Source: Candidatus Zixiibacteriota bacterium (lineage in GTDB: Bacteria; Zixibacteria; MSB-5A5; GN15; PGXB01). Taken from it: DNA of 5,608 nucleotides. The DNA is taken from the NCBI GenBank assembly GCA_020345705.1, contig CP070766.1, forward strand, positions 1,846,199-1,851,806, written 5' to 3'. Under the pieces are notes generated by a model, which saw only the letters and a program-made list of their open reading frames with translations, had not been told where the DNA came from and made no database searches. A program made the translations under genes and the position numbers. Positions 4,107 through 5,608 of this stretch are shown here, piece by piece; the stretch's first letter is position 1, and each line of letters begins with the position of its first letter.

Positions 4107-5608
4107 CTAATCAAGCGGCGGCGGGCCGTTCTTATACAGGTAGTTTATCAGGTAGGCAACATCCAGAATATTGATATTTCTGCTCGAGTCGGCATCGCCC
4201 GCGTAAGGATCGGGAACGGGGCCGTTTTTATAAAGGTAGTCGATCAGAAAGGTGGCATCGAGCAGACTGATGACCAGGTCACCGTTAGCGTCACCTCTCA
4301 TCACCTGGCTGCTTGCGACATAACCGTTCCGGATGGTCGGCTGATAATTGACGTAGGAAGCATCATAGTACAATGATTTCGTGGAAAGGGTGGTGGTGTC
4401 GAGGATAGTTGTGCCACTTCCCGACTGGTGAAGAAAATAAAGATTTATCAATCGTCCATAGCCCGGCTCAAGGGGAGGATTGTAGTTGATATATGTCGGC
4501 AGAAATGAGAACACGATCTGGTGTCCGGCGGGGTAATAAGCCACGTCGTTGACCCGATCGAAGTAATCGGTCCGGCAGGAGTCGGTATCAAAGTCGAGGA
4601 ACTGCAGCTGCACCGGCCCATCATAGAGAATAGGCAATAGAAGATAATGCAGCGGGTGACTGTTTTTCAGGTAGAGCGGAACCTTGACGGTATCGCCCGG
4701 CGAGGATACGATCTCCGGGAAATAAACCGTATCAGCCAGGACAATCATCATTTTCTTTATTGTGCGGTTGTGCTTGCCGTCAGGGAGCGTGTTTTCCAGG
4801 TAGACGTCGAAAGCCCCGCCGCTGTTGAAGGTGTAAACCGGTTCCCGGACGGCGGCGTCGCCGCCGTCGCCGAAGCGCCACAGCCAGTCGGAGGCGCCGG
4901 CCGAGCTGTCGCTGAAATGCACCGTCAGCGGCGCTTGACCGAAGGTGACATCGGCGTAGAATTCGACAAGGGGTTTGGCGGAATTTCCGTAGGCCATATT
5001 GTACGTATCCCAGTTTGAGATAGTCAGGTCGTTCTTGAAAGAGTACTGGTAATATACAATGATGCTCTCCGAAGGCTCCGTCCCCAGCGAGACCCAGCCG
5101 GAAACCAGGTCAAAGCAATAGTCGGCGTCACCAAGGGTGACGTCATCGGCCCTGACCGAGTCGATCGATTGGAGGGGGTGATGTGACGTATAAAACAGCT
5201 TCCGGTCGCCGGTGACGAAGAACGTATCACTTCTTGCCTCAAGACCGTCTCCATCTACGTCTATCCAGGCAATTTCCTCGACTACGGTCGCCTCATCGGC
5301 GCGCCAGACCGGGGCGGAAGTAAAACTGTCGCCTAGATTTTCGTAGATTCTCGGCTGGTCCCACCATCTGCCCGCGGCCAGATCATCATCACCGTCGTTG
5401 TCATGATCGTACACCGATACTGCCGAACCGAATCCCCCGTCCCCCGACCGCCAGCCCGGACTGGTCTCAAGCACACCGGTTCCATCATTGTAGTACGCAT
5501 AATAGAATCCCTGCCCGCCCGTCTGGTTGTTGTAGGCGATAATCATATCCAGCCAGCCGTCACCGTTGATGTCGGCGAATATAATCGTATTGGCCGGGTC
5601 GCTTATGG
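4107..5608 (-). CDS. Large extracellular modular protein: FG-GAP-like repeats, PKD domain, cohesin-like region and dockerin (5' end outside window)
   Basis: 499 complete codons are visible, and the frame runs past the right edge, so the N-terminus and any signal peptide are missing; the ATG at 5546 is internal. In order: FG-GAP/VCBS-like calcium loops (about 11-90, FADINGDGWLD and YDHDNDGDDDL; another at 114-121, WIDVDGDG); a PKD domain (about 212-290, with WLWRFGDG); a beta-rich stretch (about 291-430) opening ADTVYFPEIVSSPGDTVKVP, which resembles cohesin-like domains; and a type I dockerin pair (about 438-499). FG-GAP repeats form beta-propellers and PKD domains are adhesive or spacer folds, so a surface or secreted protein is likely. 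No catalytic domain is visible. It could be an adhesin or part of a cohesin-dockerin assembly. No terminator is evident in the 2-nt gap to the convergent protease gene. The cohesin-like call is the weakest part. Confidence 0.88.
   Translation of the reverse strand, partial: ISDPANTIIFADINGDGWLDMIIAYNNQTGGQGFYYAYYNDGTGVLETSPGWRSGDGGFGSAVSVYDHDNDGDDDLAAGRWWDQPRIYENLGDSFTSAPVWRADEATVVEEIAWIDVDGDGLEARSDTFFVTGDRKLFYTSHHPLQSIDSVRADDVTLGDADYCFDLVSGWVSLGTEPSESIIVYYQYSFKNDLTISNWDTYNMAYGNSAKPLVEFYADVTFGQAPLTVHFSDSSAGASDWLWRFGDGGDAAVREPVYTFNSGGAFDVYLENTLPDGKHNRTIKKMMIVLADTVYFPEIVSSPGDTVKVPLYLKNSHPLHYLLLPILYDGPVQLQFLDFDTDSCRTDYFDRVNDVAYYPAGHQIVFSFLPTYINYNPPLEPGYGRLINLYFLHQSGSGTTILDTTTLSTKSLYYDASYVNYQPTIRNGYVASSQVMRGDANGDLVISLLDATFLIDYLYKNGPVPDPYAGDADSSRNINILDVAYLINYLYKNGPPPLD
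4122..4295 (-). repeat. Two dockerin-type calcium-binding repeats at the C-terminus
   Basis: Two 26-residue units lie at 4218-4295 (GDANGDLVISLLDATFLIDY then LYKNGP) and 4122-4199 (GDADSSRNINILDVAYLINY then LYKNGP). They match at 15 of 26 positions, with the shared ends GDA and YLYKNGP. The loop D-x-N-x-D...D of unit 1 is complete for calcium binding. Unit 2 keeps D1, D3 and D12 but has Ser at position 5. The pair forms the usual duplicated dockerin, which in known systems binds a cohesin. Only the proline-rich tail PPLD follows. Confidence 0.85.
4848..4868. repeat. Perfect 10-bp inverted repeat inside the PKD coding region
   Basis: Arms at 4848-4857 and 4859-4868 are perfectly complementary about one central base, all GC-rich. 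On the minus strand they encode the DGGDAAV loop of the PKD domain. It could form a strong mRNA hairpin, or simply reflect Gly/Ala codon choice. Confidence 0.5.

Noticed and set aside
5024..5254. A 76-codon minus-strand open frame in another frame
   Set aside because: It overlaps the long dockerin-protein frame, which carries recognisable FG-GAP and PKD motifs; this one is a shadow.

Overview
The window (about 5.6 kb, roughly 50% GC) looks like chromosomal DNA from a Gram-negative bacterium of the Fibrobacteres-Chlorobi-Bacteroidetes (FCB) neighbourhood. Two things point there. One is a fused LpxC/FabZ lipid A enzyme, an arrangement known from Bacteroidetes, Chlorobi and relatives. The other is a secreted-type protein whose tail carries paired dockerin repeats of the form GDANGD...LIDYLYKNGP, which I associate with Zixibacteria-like candidate phyla. 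The phylum guess is an inference from recall, not a search result.

Left part, minus strand (transcribed right to left): a radical SAM Fe-S protein (2219-3004); a 160-nt gap; a small sigma-region-4-like helix-turn-helix protein with a C-terminal Cys/His motif (1552-2058, GTG start); a ribbon-helix-helix DNA-binding protein 8 nt downstream of it (1292-1543); then lpxC/fabZ (1-1215, cut by the left edge). The lpxC/fabZ gene has its own near-consensus sigma70-type promoter in the 76-nt gap, and a perfect 7-bp inverted repeat brackets that promoter.

Middle, plus strand: a divergent two-gene unit. It holds a 69-aa two-helix membrane protein of the LiaF/DUF5668 kind (3119-3328) and, 11 nt later, a CPBP-family (CAAX protease and bacteriocin-processing) intramembrane metalloprotease (3340-4104). 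The protease has no ATG, GTG or TTG that would keep its first membrane helix, and it seems to start at a CTG with a good Shine-Dalgarno.

Right part, minus strand: a large extracellular modular protein (4107-5608, its 5' end outside the window) with FG-GAP/VCBS-like calcium repeats, a PKD domain, a beta-rich cohesin-like region and a C-terminal dockerin pair. It converges on the protease gene with only 2 nt between stop codons.

Functionally, lpxC/fabZ supplies the committed step of lipid A synthesis plus the fatty-acid dehydratase. The membrane pair and the dockerin protein belong to the cell envelope or surface. The two small DNA-binding proteins are the least explained part: an apparently co-translated regulator pair directly upstream of an essential envelope gene. 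I see no RNA genes, CRISPR arrays, insertion sequences or prophage structural genes.
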